Source: Sphingobacterium sp.
GTDB taxonomy: Bacteria > Bacteroidota > Bacteroidia > Sphingobacteriales > Sphingobacteriaceae
DNA: 64,000 nucleotides
Reading direction: 5' to 3'
NCBI GenBank assembly: GCA_031286695.1
Contig: JAITTY010000010.1
Span: 248,001-312,000 of the forward strand
The notes under the pieces: model-generated
What the model saw: only the letters and a program-made list of their open reading frames with translations
Told to the model about the DNA's origin: nothing
Database searches by the model: none
Position numbers and translations under genes: made by a program
Shown here: positions 16,514 to 26,055 of the stretch, one piece after another
How positions within the stretch are numbered: position 1 is the stretch's first letter
How the letters are laid out: each line of letters starts with the position of its first letter

Positions 16514-18280
16514 CTAGATTTGATAGATTTCCTCGATCTCTCGTTTGTATTTTTGTAAGATAATTTTTCGCTTCATTTTTAAAGTCGGTGTTAATTCACC
16601 ACTTTCCACAGTCATTTCGTCTGGAAGGATAGCGAATTTCTTGATTTGTTCCCAGTTGCCAAAATTTTTATTGATACGGCTAAGTTCTGATTCGATTTTC
16701 TGCTTCAGCTCGGGGCTATTGAGAAAATCTAATCTCGTTAGTTTGGTTAGGGAAGGAACGGCACTTTTTGACCATTCCAGAAGATTGTTATAGTTAGGGA
16801 CGATCAAGGCTGCCGGAAACTTTCGACCCTCACCAAGTACCATGGCCTGTTCAATGAATGAGGATTCAACCAGCTTAGATTCGATTTGTTGAGGAACGAT
16901 GTATTTTCCCCCGGAAGTTTTAAACATTTCTTTCTTGCGGTCTATAATTTTGAGAAACTTGTCGTCTACCCATTGGCCAATGTCTCCAGTATATAGCCAA
17001 CCGTCTTTGAGTACTATTGCTGTTGCTTCCGGATTTTTATAATAGCCAATCATATTATTTTCTCCTTTGGTCAATATTTCGCCATCGTCTGCCAGTTTGA
17101 TTTCGATATTAATTAATGGCAGGCCAACAGTACCAATCTTCATACCTCGCCTGTAGCAATTTACAGCGATACAGGGGCCCGCTTCCGTGAGGCCGTAACC
17201 TTCATATATCGGAATACCTGCTGCCATATATAAACGGATCAGTCTTTCTTGTAAAGCAGCACTTCCAGAGGCAATGCCTTTGATGTCACCTCCCAATGCT
17301 TCGCGCCATTTTGAAAAAACTAATTTGCGTGCAATACTGAGCTGAAAATCATACCACCAAGAACGTCCCGCTAGTTTGTATTGTTCGCCGAGACTTAAGG
17401 ACCAGAAGAATAGCTTACGCTTGACTCCTGTTAACTGCTCTCCTGTAGCCATAATCTTTTCATAAACTTTCTCCAATACACGAGGTACAGCGGAAAAAAT
17501 ATGTGGTTTAACGGATTTAAAATCTTCACCTATAGTATCCATAGACTGCGCAAAAAAGATAGTTAGCCCTTTGTACATATAAACATATTGGAACACGCGT
17601 TCGTATGCATGACATACAGGAAGAAAGGAGAGGGCACGATCACCACGTTCGACCGGAAAGGAATATTCGCTGCTAAGTGTGTCTGCTAATAAATTTTTAT
17701 GCGACAACATAACGCCTTTGGGGTTGCCCGTTGTGCCCGAGGTGTAGATGATGGATGCTAAGGTGTCGGATTTTATTCCATTGCGCAGCAGGTTTAGCGT
17801 TTCATCCGGAATGGTCTCGCCTTTTGCAACGAAATCCTGCCAATGATGGAGGTTCTCCTCCTTGTCAAAGCTGAAAATGCTGCTTAGCTGTGGACAGTCA
17901 TCCTGTATAGCTAATATCTTTGTGTATAATTTCTTCGAACTAACAATGCAGTTTTTGATTTCAGCATGATTGAAGATATAGGTGTAGTCTGAGGTTGAAA
18001 TATTGGGATAAACAGCGACCACTACAGCTCCAATTTGCTGAATAGCAAAATCAAGGATATTCCACTCGACGCGGTTCTCACTAATCAATGCCACTTTCTC
18101 GCCAGGTTGAATGCCTAATGCGATCAAACCTTTTGATGTCTTATTGATCTGTTCAATAAATTCGGTATTGCTTATTTTGACCCATTCGTTATCTTTTTTG
18201 AAAGAAAACATGGGAAAATTGGGCGCACTATCATATTGCAGCTGTGCTAAATCAAATAATCTTGTTGCTACTGTTGACAT
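16514..18280 (-). CDS. Long-chain fatty-acid--CoA ligase (AMP-forming)
   Basis: A 588-residue acyl-activating enzyme. Visible ANL-superfamily motifs are the P-loop IIYTSGTTGNPKGVMLSH, the adenine-binding YEGYGLTEAGP, the hinge region LYTGDIGQW and DRKKEMFKTSGGKYI, and a C-terminal catalytic lysine region (TPTLKMKRKII). It links fatty acids to CoA through an acyl-adenylate. Length and the YTGDIG/KTSGGK signature fit long-chain ligases of the FAA1/FadD15 type. No membrane helix is predicted, so it probably acts at the inner face of the membrane. The gene stands downstream of the helicase on the same strand but behind a terminator. Confidence 0.9.
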   Translation of the reverse strand: MSTVATRLFDLAQLQYDSAPNFPMFSFKKDNEWVKISNTEFIEQINKTSKGLIALGIQPGEKVALISENRVEWNILDFAIQQIGAVVVAVYPNISTSDYTYIFNHAEIKNCIVSSKKLYTKILAIQDDCPQLSSIFSFDKEENLHHWQDFVAKGETIPDETLNLLRNGIKSDTLASIIYTSGTTGNPKGVMLSHKNLLADTLSSEYSFPVERGDRALSFLPVCHAYERVFQYVYMYKGLTIFFAQSMDTIGEDFKSVKPHIFSAVPRVLEKVYEKIMATGEQLTGVKRKLFFWSLSLGEQYKLAGRSWWYDFQLSIARKLVFSKWREALGGDIKGIASGSAALQERLIRLYMAAGIPIYEGYGLTEAGPCIAVNCYRRGMKIGTVGLPLINIEIKLADDGEILTKGENNMIGYYKNPEATAIVLKDGWLYTGDIGQWVDDKFLKIIDRKKEMFKTSGGKYIVPQQIESKLVESSFIEQAMVLGEGRKFPAALIVPNYNNLLEWSKSAVPSLTKLTRLDFLNSPELKQKIESELSRINKNFGNWEQIKKFAILPDEMTVESGELTPTLKMKRKIILQKYKREIEEIYQI

Positions 18281-18375
18281 GTCGGAAATCCAGTTCGTGT
18301 AATACGGCTAATTTACGTTTTTTTATAGACACTATTGTGGTGGTGGGAGAGAGATTGGTTGGGGGGAAGTATATA

Positions 18376-18425
18376 AAAGAAAAAGACTCTGGTAAATCAA
18401 GCTGTGCACTTTCATACCAGAGTCT
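18376..18425 (-). terminator. Terminator of the DEAD-box helicase gene
   Basis: An 11-bp stem (AGACTCTGGTA / TACCAGAGTCT) with a 20-nt loop. On the minus strand it runs into TTTTTCTTTT, 29 nt after the helicase stop codon. Confidence 0.8.
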
Positions 18426-18453
18426 CTAAACTCCTATTTTAAATACTAGTGAT

Positions 18454-20331
18454 TTAGTATTTGCTTTTTGATTCTTTACGTTTTCCAGAGAAGTCACGGA
18501 AACCGCCGCCATTGCTGCTGCGCTCACCACGATCACGACGCTCACCACTGAATCCGCCTTCACGTCTTCCGCTGCGTTCACCGCCACCATATCCACCTTC
18601 ACGTCTTCCGCCACGATCACCACCACGGTATCCGCCTTCACGTCTTCCGCCACGGTCACCACCACGACTTCTTCCACCACGGTCGCTACGACCTTCACCT
18701 CTAGTTTCACCAGATACTTCAATACGTACTTGACGACCGTTGTAATCTACACCTTGGAATCCTTGGAATACTTTTTCTACTTCTGCATCTTGAACTTCGA
18801 AGAATGTGAACACGCCTTTCAAATCAATTTTACCGATTGATTTTCCTGAAATATTCGCATTGTTACAGATGAAGCCCAACATGTCTCCACGAGAGAATTC
18901 ATCTACTGAACCTAAGTTCATAAATAAACGCGTGTAGCCTTTTGAACCTTCACGTGAACGACCATCACGTCTGTCACCGCGGTCTTCACGACCACCGTCA
19001 CGCGCTTCGATATTTAAATCTGGTGCGTTTTTGTAATAATCCAAGAAACGGTTGAACTCAAGAGAAGCAAATCTTTTGATGATATCTTCTTTTGAAAGTG
19101 ACTCCAAATTTTCCATAATTGCAGGCAAGAATGGGCTGATTTGTTCGTCGTTTACTTCAACATTTTCAATCTTTTTAACGATAGAAAATAATTGTTTTTC
19201 GCAAACTTCAGCACCTTGAGGTACTTGTTTTTTCTCAAAAGGCTTACCGATGATCTTTTCAAGATGACGGATTTTGCTTAGCTCTTTTACGTTTACCAAA
19301 GAAAGTGAAATACCAGTTTTACCTGCACGGGCTGTACGGCCTGAACGGTGTGTATAGTTTTCTGTTTCATCAGGTAAAGAGAAGTTAATAACGTGAGTTA
19401 CATCACTTACATCAATACCACGAGCGGCTACGTCTGTTGCGATCAATAATTGTAAACTACGGTCACGGTAACGTTTCATTACTTTATCACGTTGTTGTTG
19501 GGATAAGTCACCATGCAGTGAATCTGCATTGTAACCATCTTTGATCAACGCTTCAGCGATATCCTGTGTTTCGATTTTTGTACGACAAAACACGATACCA
19601 AAGATATCAGGGTTAGAATCCACAATACGTTTGAATGCAGCATATTTATCTTTTGCTTTGATCAAATAATAGTGGTGTTCAATGTTGGCATTACCGGTGT
19701 TTTTTGTACCTACAGTAAGCTCAACTGGATCGGTCATATAATTCTTTGCGATACGACGTACCTCAGCAGGCATTGTCGCCGAAAATAACCAAGTTTTTTT
19801 CTCGTCAGGAGTTTCTGACAAAATGTTGTTGATGTCTTCTTTGAAGCCCATATTGAGCATCTCGTCCGCTTCATCTAATACAACATATTTTACATTTGAG
19901 AAATCAATCGCATTTCTGCCAATGATATCCAACATACGACCTGGGGTCGCTACTACAATTTGCACTCCACGTCTAATTTGACGTAGCTGGTCTGAGATAT
20001 TTGCACCTCCATATACAGCAACAACATGTACGTTGTCAACGTATTTAGCAAATTTTTCTAAATCTTTTGAGATTTGTAAACATAATTCCCGAGTAGGGCA
20101 AAGGATTAATGCCTGAGGGTGTTTTTGAGAAAAGTCTAATTGCTCTAATAATGGAAGACCAAATGCCGCGGTCTTTCCTGTGCCAGTTTGGGCTAATCCG
20201 ACAAAATCGTCGTTACCAGTCAATAAAACAGGAATGGCTTTTTCCTGAATTTCAGAAGGTTTTTCGAAACCTAATTCTGAGATGGCATTAACAACTTCCT
20301 CACGGATTCCCAGTTCTAAAAATGGGTTCAT
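18454..20331 (-). CDS. DEAD-box RNA helicase with DbpA-type domain and RGG tail
   Basis: A 625-residue helicase. The two RecA domains carry Q motif, Walker A AQTGTGKTAAF, DEAD box VLDEADEML, SAT and the arginine-finger motif HRSGRTAR. A DbpA-like RNA-binding domain follows (about 465-550), then a tail rich in Arg, Gly and Asp with repeats of GGRREGGY. This architecture matches CsdA/DeaD-type proteins involved in ribosome assembly and RNA decay, especially in the cold. The RGG tail probably binds RNA non-specifically. The coding DNA of the tail has a 39-bp tandem repeat, so tail length may vary between strains. Confidence 0.93.
   Translation of the reverse strand: MNPFLELGIREEVVNAISELGFEKPSEIQEKAIPVLLTGNDDFVGLAQTGTGKTAAFGLPLLEQLDFSQKHPQALILCPTRELCLQISKDLEKFAKYVDNVHVVAVYGGANISDQLRQIRRGVQIVVATPGRMLDIIGRNAIDFSNVKYVVLDEADEMLNMGFKEDINNILSETPDEKKTWLFSATMPAEVRRIAKNYMTDPVELTVGTKNTGNANIEHHYYLIKAKDKYAAFKRIVDSNPDIFGIVFCRTKIETQDIAEALIKDGYNADSLHGDLSQQQRDKVMKRYRDRSLQLLIATDVAARGIDVSDVTHVINFSLPDETENYTHRSGRTARAGKTGISLSLVNVKELSKIRHLEKIIGKPFEKKQVPQGAEVCEKQLFSIVKKIENVEVNDEQISPFLPAIMENLESLSKEDIIKRFASLEFNRFLDYYKNAPDLNIEARDGGREDRGDRRDGRSREGSKGYTRLFMNLGSVDEFSRGDMLGFICNNANISGKSIGKIDLKGVFTFFEVQDAEVEKVFQGFQGVDYNGRQVRIEVSGETRGEGRSDRGGRSRGGDRGGRREGGYRGGDRGGRREGGYGGGERSGRREGGFSGERRDRGERSSNGGGFRDFSGKRKESKSKY
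18553..18669. repeat. 39-bp tandem repeat in the helicase RGG tail
   Basis: Three adjoining 39-bp units start at 18553, 18592 and 18631; each includes CCTTCACGTCTTCCGC with few differences. Each unit encodes 13 residues of the GGRREGGY tail, so copy changes keep the frame. Confidence 0.85.
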
Positions 20332-20371
20332 GAAATATTTTATACAATAGGCACTATTGCCTAAGGCGTTG

Positions 20372-20402
20372 CAAAGGTAAGAATAATATTGGAATAAACA
20401 AA
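20372..20402 (-). promoter_or_regulatory. Promoter of the DEAD-box helicase gene
   Basis: The minus strand reads TTTG-N19-TACCTTTG, a full match to the Bacteroidota consensus. The -7 box lies 40 nt before the start codon. The leader contains a small hairpin (TAGGCA / TGCCTA). Confidence 0.85.
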
Positions 20403-20594
20403 TAATTTAAATAATTGATTTTTAGGGGGATCTAATTCTTTTATATGAAGTGATAATAAATTGAGTCGTGTTATATAGATTTAGCCCGCTTTGAAAAGTA
20501 TTATTTTGAATGTGAAACTATTTTATACGCTTACAGTTTGTTTATTCATTTATTAATAGAAACTTAATATTTCAACCTTAAATTTGGTGCTAGT

Positions 20595-21209
20595 ATGAAT
20601 CAAGGACCAATTGTACATCAGCGTTGGCTGCGAGCTATTAAAGAGCATAACGATACTGCTGCATATAAGGAATTGTACCGCTACTGCTGGAAAGACCTTT
20701 ATCAGCACGCTGCTCGTCGGATCATAGACAGACAGGATGTGGAGGATATTCTTCAGGAGCTGTTTGTGCAATTCTGGGAAAAACGGCATAGCATCGACAT
20801 CCAGATGAATCTCCCAGCCTATCTCAAAGGGATGCTCAAATATAAAATTATAGACTTTTTTAATTCCACCAAAGCCAAAGATAAATTGTTGGATCATTGG
20901 AGCAAGCATATTTTTGATTATGTACAGGAACATCCAGAGGATCTCAAAACATATCTAGCTTTAGAGAAATTGTTGGAGGAAGAACTCGAGGTTATGCCCT
21001 ATAATATGAGACAGGCACTTTTATTGAAATGGGAACATTTATCCATTCGAGAGATTGCTACACGTATGGGGCTGTCTGAGCAAACGGTCAAAAATAATCT
21101 TACGGAAGCATCCAAACGACTACGGAAAGCTATTTTGGGCTATCAATATGTTCAAAACGGTAGTTTCACCCTTCTCTTGGTTTTTATTATAGACGAGCTC
21201 GCTAAGTAG
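20595..21209 (+). CDS. ECF RNA polymerase sigma factor (FecI-like)
   Basis: A 204-residue sigma-70 family factor with region 2 (about 20-90: DVEDILQELFVQFWEKR) and region 4 (about 130-180: LSIREIATRMGLSEQTVKN, a helix-turn-helix). There is no region 3, as expected for the ECF group. The C-terminus is a hydrophobic stretch (FTLLLVFIIDEL), a feature I associate with Bacteroidota factors of this type. A FecR-type anti-sigma factor and a TonB receptor with a signalling domain follow, so it should direct transcription of that receptor operon when the receptor is occupied. Confidence 0.92.
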   Translation: MNQGPIVHQRWLRAIKEHNDTAAYKELYRYCWKDLYQHAARRIIDRQDVEDILQELFVQFWEKRHSIDIQMNLPAYLKGMLKYKIIDFFNSTKAKDKLLDHWSKHIFDYVQEHPEDLKTYLALEKLLEEELEVMPYNMRQALLLKWEHLSIREIATRMGLSEQTVKNNLTEASKRLRKAILGYQYVQNGSFTLLLVFIIDELAK

Positions 21210-21340
21210 CTTACCCGCCTCCCCATATTCCTATTTCCTGGACTTTGATCGTTTAACAATTCTTTCATACAACATTAACTATTTCTTGAAGTACTTTGGG
21301 GCTTTTTTGCGGACTTGTATATAAACAGAAGGCATAAAAA

Positions 21341-22303
21341 GTGAAAAGAAGAATTTTTGAATCGCTAATTGAAAGGTATCGCCAAAATAAGGCTAGTGCT
21401 AATGAACGTAGACTGATTGATCATTGGTATGCTGAATTGGATAAAGAAGATATACCCAAATATCATGTTGACGAAAATCAAATATGGGGAAAAATTCATC
21501 GGCAAATAGGAAATACCCCGACCAATAAAATGACTGTTCAAAAGATGCTGTATTGGTCAGGAGCAGTTGCAGCCTGTTTGCTGCTATGTCTCAGTGTATT
21601 GTTCTGGAGTCGAGAAAGTGATCAAGCACTGTCCAGAAAGGAAATCTCACTCAAGCCGGGATTTCGAATTTTCGAAACAGGAGTTGCGCAGCGTAAAAGA
21701 GTGCAGCTTGCAGATGGCTCAACGGTAATTTTAAATGCACGAACGAAATTAAAATTGGATACCGTTTCTTTTGACAGGAAAGATCGTATCGTAGAGCTCC
21801 TCGCTGGAGAAGCATTTTTCGATGTTAAAAAAGATTCTACCAAAGCTTTTATTGTGAATGCCCAGCAAATACAAACAAGAGTATTGGGAACCTCATTTAC
21901 CGTGAAAAACTATGCGGAACTGGATGATATATCGGTGTCAGTGTTTACTGGTAAAGTACAGGTCTCTGCCAATAGTAATCCGTTGGGTGTGTTGACACGT
22001 GGTGAACAGATTCGTTATGCCAGAAATAGCACCACAAGCAGACGGGAGAATTTTGATCTTCTTACACGTAATAGCTGGATTGAAGGACGTGTGTATCTGA
22101 AGCAAAGTAGTTTCGCCGAATTAGCTTTAGCTGTCAGAAATATTTACGGAGTGGAGCTTGAGGCGGCAGATAGCCTTATCTCCCAGCAATTTTACAGTAT
22201 GCCTTTGTCTAGACAGCTATCATGGTCGGCTACCCTAGAAAGTATCCAAGCAATTCACCATAATAAGTCCAGAAAGGAGGGGAATAAAGTGCTGATTTAC
22301 TAA
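21341..22303 (+). CDS. FecR-type anti-sigma factor
   Basis: A 320-residue single-pass protein with a GTG start. Residues 1-65 form the cytoplasmic anti-sigma part, a helix near 67-88 (YWSGAVAACLLLCLSVLFW) crosses the inner membrane, and the periplasmic FecR domain follows (about 110-215: RVQLADGSTVILNARTKL, VELLAGEAFFDV). The C-terminus resembles DUF4974, common in this phylum. It should hold the preceding sigma factor inactive until it receives a signal from the STN domain of the receptor encoded just downstream. The 131-bp gap to the sigma gene is longer than usual but contains no obvious terminator. Confidence 0.9.
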   Translation: MKRRIFESLIERYRQNKASANERRLIDHWYAELDKEDIPKYHVDENQIWGKIHRQIGNTPTNKMTVQKMLYWSGAVAACLLLCLSVLFWSRESDQALSRKEISLKPGFRIFETGVAQRKRVQLADGSTVILNARTKLKLDTVSFDRKDRIVELLAGEAFFDVKKDSTKAFIVNAQQIQTRVLGTSFTVKNYAELDDISVSVFTGKVQVSANSNPLGVLTRGEQIRYARNSTTSRRENFDLLTRNSWIEGRVYLKQSSFAELALAVRNIYGVELEAADSLISQQFYSMPLSRQLSWSATLESIQAIHHNKSRKEGNKVLIY

Positions 22304-22316
22304 TTAGAAGACAATA

Positions 22317-22349
22317 AGAGCCGGCGACCGCCATCGCCAGCTCTGTTTT
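22317..22349 (+). terminator. Hairpin between anti-sigma and receptor genes
   Basis: An 11-bp GC-rich stem (AGAGCCGGCGA / TCGCCAGCTCT, one mismatch) with a 6-nt loop is followed by GTTTTG. It begins 14 nt after the FecR stop and could end or attenuate the sigma/anti-sigma message before the receptor gene. Confidence 0.6.
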
Positions 22350-22421
22350 GTACAACCCCCGAATAGGGGATAAAAAACATATACAATCACTTGTAGAGAT
22401 ATTATATACGTAAACAAATTT

Positions 22422-25400
22422 ATGAAATTTAACCAATACGTTACGCAAAACGATATTAAGTTTATGATAAAGACATCGCTGGTAGGATTACTTCTATCGA
22501 TAGTTTCTGTCGAAATGCTCCTTGCTTCTGTCGCACATGGACAGCTGCTCAACAGGGAAATATCTATTTCCTTTAATGAATCTACAATTCCTGTGGCTTT
22601 TGAGCACCTGGAATCCCAAAACATACATATTGCTTTTGATGCTACAAAATACAATCTGTCGAGGAATAAAGTTAGTTCTAAAATTTTTAAAAATACCAGC
22701 ATCAAAGATGTGATGCGTTATCTCCTCAAAGAGACCAACTTAATGGCTCGTGATAATGGGGTATATATTACATTGGTCGAAAAAGCAATACAGCAGGAGG
22801 GACGTATCTCCGGAAAAGTCATTGATGATCGTGGACAGGCGCTCGCAAACGCGAGTATTAGACTGATTGGTTCCAATAAATCCACACAAACGAGTGTAGA
22901 TGGTACTTATGTCCTTGGCTTAGATCCAGGTATATACACCTTAGAAGTAAGCTATTTATCTTATCGTACACAGCGCATTGAAGGAGTGAAAGTTGTGTCT
23001 GGACAGCGTACGGCATTAAATATTGCAATGAAAGTACAGATAAATGCATTGGAAACGGCGGTGGTTACAGTTCCATTCAAAAAGGCTTCCGTGGCAGGAC
23101 TTTATGCCGCACAAAAGAATGCCGCTTCTGTGACCGATGGTATTTCTGCAGAGCAGATCGCCCGTACACCGGATAATGATATGGGGCAAGTTTTAAAACG
23201 TGTAACGGGATTGACAACCGTTAATAATAGAAATGTAATTGTTAGAGGAATGTCAGATCGTTATAATCAAGCGATGCTTGACGGAGTGGTGATTCCCAGT
23301 ACGTCGCAGAATAGACGCGATTTTTCGTTTGATATTATTCCGACTGAGATGGTAAGTTCTGTGGTTGTTAATAAAACAGCAACACCGGATGTATCGGCTG
23401 AATTTTCCGGTGGACAGGTTTCAGTGAATACGCTGGATATTCCGGAAAAGGATTTTACAACCATACAGTACGGAATTGGTGGAAATTCGCGTACAACAGG
23501 AAAAGACTTTTACCGGCTTGGGGAACGGCAAACATCAGAACTTTTTGGTTTTAACCATTCATCCTCCAAACAGCCTGAAGGTATGCTTCCTTGGTTTTGG
23601 AACGGTGAAGCGCGACGTCTAGATGCCCCTCCGGGATATATTTTGAATGATCCTAAGCTAAATGAGGAGCTTCTGATGCCCGGTTCAAGTCTGAAGTATA
23701 ATGATGTAGACGCTATCACACAGTCAAAACTTGTCAATGCTGATGCAATGAAATTATATCGTTATAAAGCCAATCCAAATCAAAATTTAAGGTTTGCATT
23801 AGGGCGGCGTTATAATTTGTCACAAGGATTGCTGTTTGGTTTCTCTGCTTCAGCAAACATTCGAAATGAACAGAACATCGTGCCTTTCAATAATGTCAGA
23901 GGGTCTAATATCATTAATTTGTACGGAGAAAAACAACATATGATAGAGAGTGACACGATTGGTCAGAATGGTGCTGGGACTTCCTATCGTTTTAACAGCA
24001 GCAGCGGGTTGGTTGCTAATTTTGGATTGAAGGGACAGGATTTTAGGCTGGCTTTTAAAAATATGTATGCCCGTACCTTTAATAACAACTTCAGTGAAAA
24101 TGTCCGGTCAGTTTTTACAAATTTAAGTAGCCCACCAACCAAAAATCAATATCAATTGCCTGAGACAATGTCTTTACAGCAGCATCAGTTGAGCGGTGAG
24201 TATCAGCTACCTTGGAATGTAAAAGCTGAGGGGATGTTTGCTTATAATAGAATTAAACAGCAGATTTTGGATGAGCGAAAATTGCGTTATGGATTAACGA
24301 CGGTATTGGATGAAAAATATATATTTCAAAGTCCCAATTTATTGAGTCTTTCCAATTGGTCCAACCATTCGGAAACAGGGTTTGATTCTCGTATGTGGAC
24401 CGAAATCAATGAACATGATTTTAATTGGTCAATGGCCTTTTCACGCCTATTTGGTGTAGGAACGCCTGTTAGTACACGAATTAAAGCGGGTTACCAGGGC
24501 TGGAAAAAAAATAGAGATCTCTCTGTTTTTCGTCTATTGCCATTTACCAGATCTTATATGCCTGATGATCCGTCTAAAGCTGCGCCGCCGATAGAAATAC
24601 CTTATGATGTATTGTTATCTACCGATCATATTGGGAATGGGGTTGGTCAGGCTTATTACTATCCGGAACCTATAGGAGGGAATGTTTACGATGGGACAAT
24701 GAGTTCGCATGCAGGATATCTGATGTTTGATCAGAAATTCTGGAATAAGCTAAGACTTGTTTATGGCTTCCGTGCAGAGTATTACAACCTGCAAAATCGT
24801 CAGGATGAAATGTTTAGAAAACAGAATGGTGATCCTGATTCAGATAATAATAAACTTCTCTTGTATAAACTTATGATCCGTGAAAAAAACTGGAAAATAT
24901 TGCCATCCATCAATGCAACCTATAGTTTGAGCAATACTTTTAATATAAGAGGAAGTTACTCAAAAACGGCGATTCGTCCGGATTTTAGGGAGACTGGTTT
25001 TTTTGGGTTTTATGATTTTGAGTTGGATGCTGTTGTGTCCGGAGATAATGTGGAGTCAACTTTTATCGATAATGTAGATCTGCGTTTGGAGTGGTATCCG
25101 AGTCCCGGTGAAATTATATCCCTGACTGGATTTTACAAATACTTAGACAAACCGATAGAACTGATAGAAAATGAAGATGTAAGTCCTGGTAGTGCGTATG
25201 TTTTCAATAATATGGAGTCCGCAAAAAACATGGGGTTAGAATTTGAAATTCGCAAAAACCTGAGTTTTTTCGGCGAAGCAGAATGGCTGTCTAAAGCTTT
25301 TATCAGCGCAAATGGCACTTTGTTGAAGTCTGAAGTTAATGCGTTAAGCCAATGGCGACATAAGCTTGTTGATAATGTTACAGCGGCAGAACGAGAAAAG

Positions 25401-25835
25401 AATAGAGCACCCAACCAGGATCGCCCATTAATGGGGCAATCGCCCTGGCTATTAAATTTAGGTATTGGTTACTGGGGAGATGATTTTGGAATAACAACTA
25501 GCTATAATCACAGGGGCTATCGCACAAATACAGCTTCTGTCAACCCGAATAGAGTAGAGTATGAACTTGCGCCAAAACAGCTCGATCTTCAACTCTATAA
25601 ACGTTTTTTTAGGCAGCAATTAGAAGTGAAATTCAATGCAGCTAATCTCTTAGATGAATGGACTAGGTATTATCAGAATCAGTCTGCCTATAATGAATCT
25701 ATTGGAGGAAATGGTGAGAAAATCTTTGAGCTCGTTAGGGGGGATAATAAATATAACAGAGCAGATGATGATATCATCACCTATCGTAAAAAAGATGGAA
25801 GGAGATTTAATCTTTCGGTGACTTATAGCTTTTAA
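22422..25835 (+). CDS. TonB-dependent receptor with STN signalling domain (system B)
   Basis: A 1137-residue receptor. A signal peptide is followed by an STN domain (about 45-115: SFNESTIPVAFEHLES, IKDVMRYLLKETNL), a CarboxypepD_reg-like domain (about 127-210), a plug (LKRVTGLTTVNN, VIVRGMSDRYN) and a barrel ending in RRFNLSVTYSF. The STN domain is the part that contacts FecR in FecA-type systems, and a FecI/FecR pair lies immediately upstream. The plug is clearly related to that of the receptor at 7342, for example in SDRYN and the NKTATPD / SKTATPD segment. It probably imports the same class of ligand under cell-surface signalling control. Confidence 0.92.
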   Translation: MKFNQYVTQNDIKFMIKTSLVGLLLSIVSVEMLLASVAHGQLLNREISISFNESTIPVAFEHLESQNIHIAFDATKYNLSRNKVSSKIFKNTSIKDVMRYLLKETNLMARDNGVYITLVEKAIQQEGRISGKVIDDRGQALANASIRLIGSNKSTQTSVDGTYVLGLDPGIYTLEVSYLSYRTQRIEGVKVVSGQRTALNIAMKVQINALETAVVTVPFKKASVAGLYAAQKNAASVTDGISAEQIARTPDNDMGQVLKRVTGLTTVNNRNVIVRGMSDRYNQAMLDGVVIPSTSQNRRDFSFDIIPTEMVSSVVVNKTATPDVSAEFSGGQVSVNTLDIPEKDFTTIQYGIGGNSRTTGKDFYRLGERQTSELFGFNHSSSKQPEGMLPWFWNGEARRLDAPPGYILNDPKLNEELLMPGSSLKYNDVDAITQSKLVNADAMKLYRYKANPNQNLRFALGRRYNLSQGLLFGFSASANIRNEQNIVPFNNVRGSNIINLYGEKQHMIESDTIGQNGAGTSYRFNSSSGLVANFGLKGQDFRLAFKNMYARTFNNNFSENVRSVFTNLSSPPTKNQYQLPETMSLQQHQLSGEYQLPWNVKAEGMFAYNRIKQQILDERKLRYGLTTVLDEKYIFQSPNLLSLSNWSNHSETGFDSRMWTEINEHDFNWSMAFSRLFGVGTPVSTRIKAGYQGWKKNRDLSVFRLLPFTRSYMPDDPSKAAPPIEIPYDVLLSTDHIGNGVGQAYYYPEPIGGNVYDGTMSSHAGYLMFDQKFWNKLRLVYGFRAEYYNLQNRQDEMFRKQNGDPDSDNNKLLLYKLMIREKNWKILPSINATYSLSNTFNIRGSYSKTAIRPDFRETGFFGFYDFELDAVVSGDNVESTFIDNVDLRLEWYPSPGEIISLTGFYKYLDKPIELIENEDVSPGSAYVFNNMESAKNMGLEFEIRKNLSFFGEAEWLSKAFISANGTLLKSEVNALSQWRHKLVDNVTAAEREKNRAPNQDRPLMGQSPWLLNLGIGYWGDDFGITTSYNHRGYRTNTASVNPNRVEYELAPKQLDLQLYKRFFRQQLEVKFNAANLLDEWTRYYQNQSAYNESIGGNGEKIFELVRGDNKYNRADDDIITYRKKDGRRFNLSVTYSF

Positions 25836-26055
25836 AAATAAAAAAAATACTGCGCGAGGCAGTTTCATATCACTCCTTAATTATGTATATGAGTTCCGGG
25901 ATTGTCTAATTAGCACAACAGGAAAATAAAAATAGAAACAGAAAACGGAGCGTGATTGAAAACAACTATGCAGCCTTATGAAATGCTATCCCATAGGGGT
26001 GCATAGTCTAAAAAATGATCTTGTGATGGCAAAACTAGTAATTATTTAACACAAA

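Noticed and set aside
18553..18669. Possible CRISPR-like repeat array
   Set aside because: Units adjoin with no unique spacers, are 39 bp (13 codons), and lie inside a conserved helicase reading frame.
18461..18733. Proline- and arginine-rich reading frame on the plus strand
   Set aside because: It is the antisense of the helicase RGG tail; the repeated GGN codons give Pro/Ser/Arg-rich frames on the other strand, and no start signal or homology supports it.
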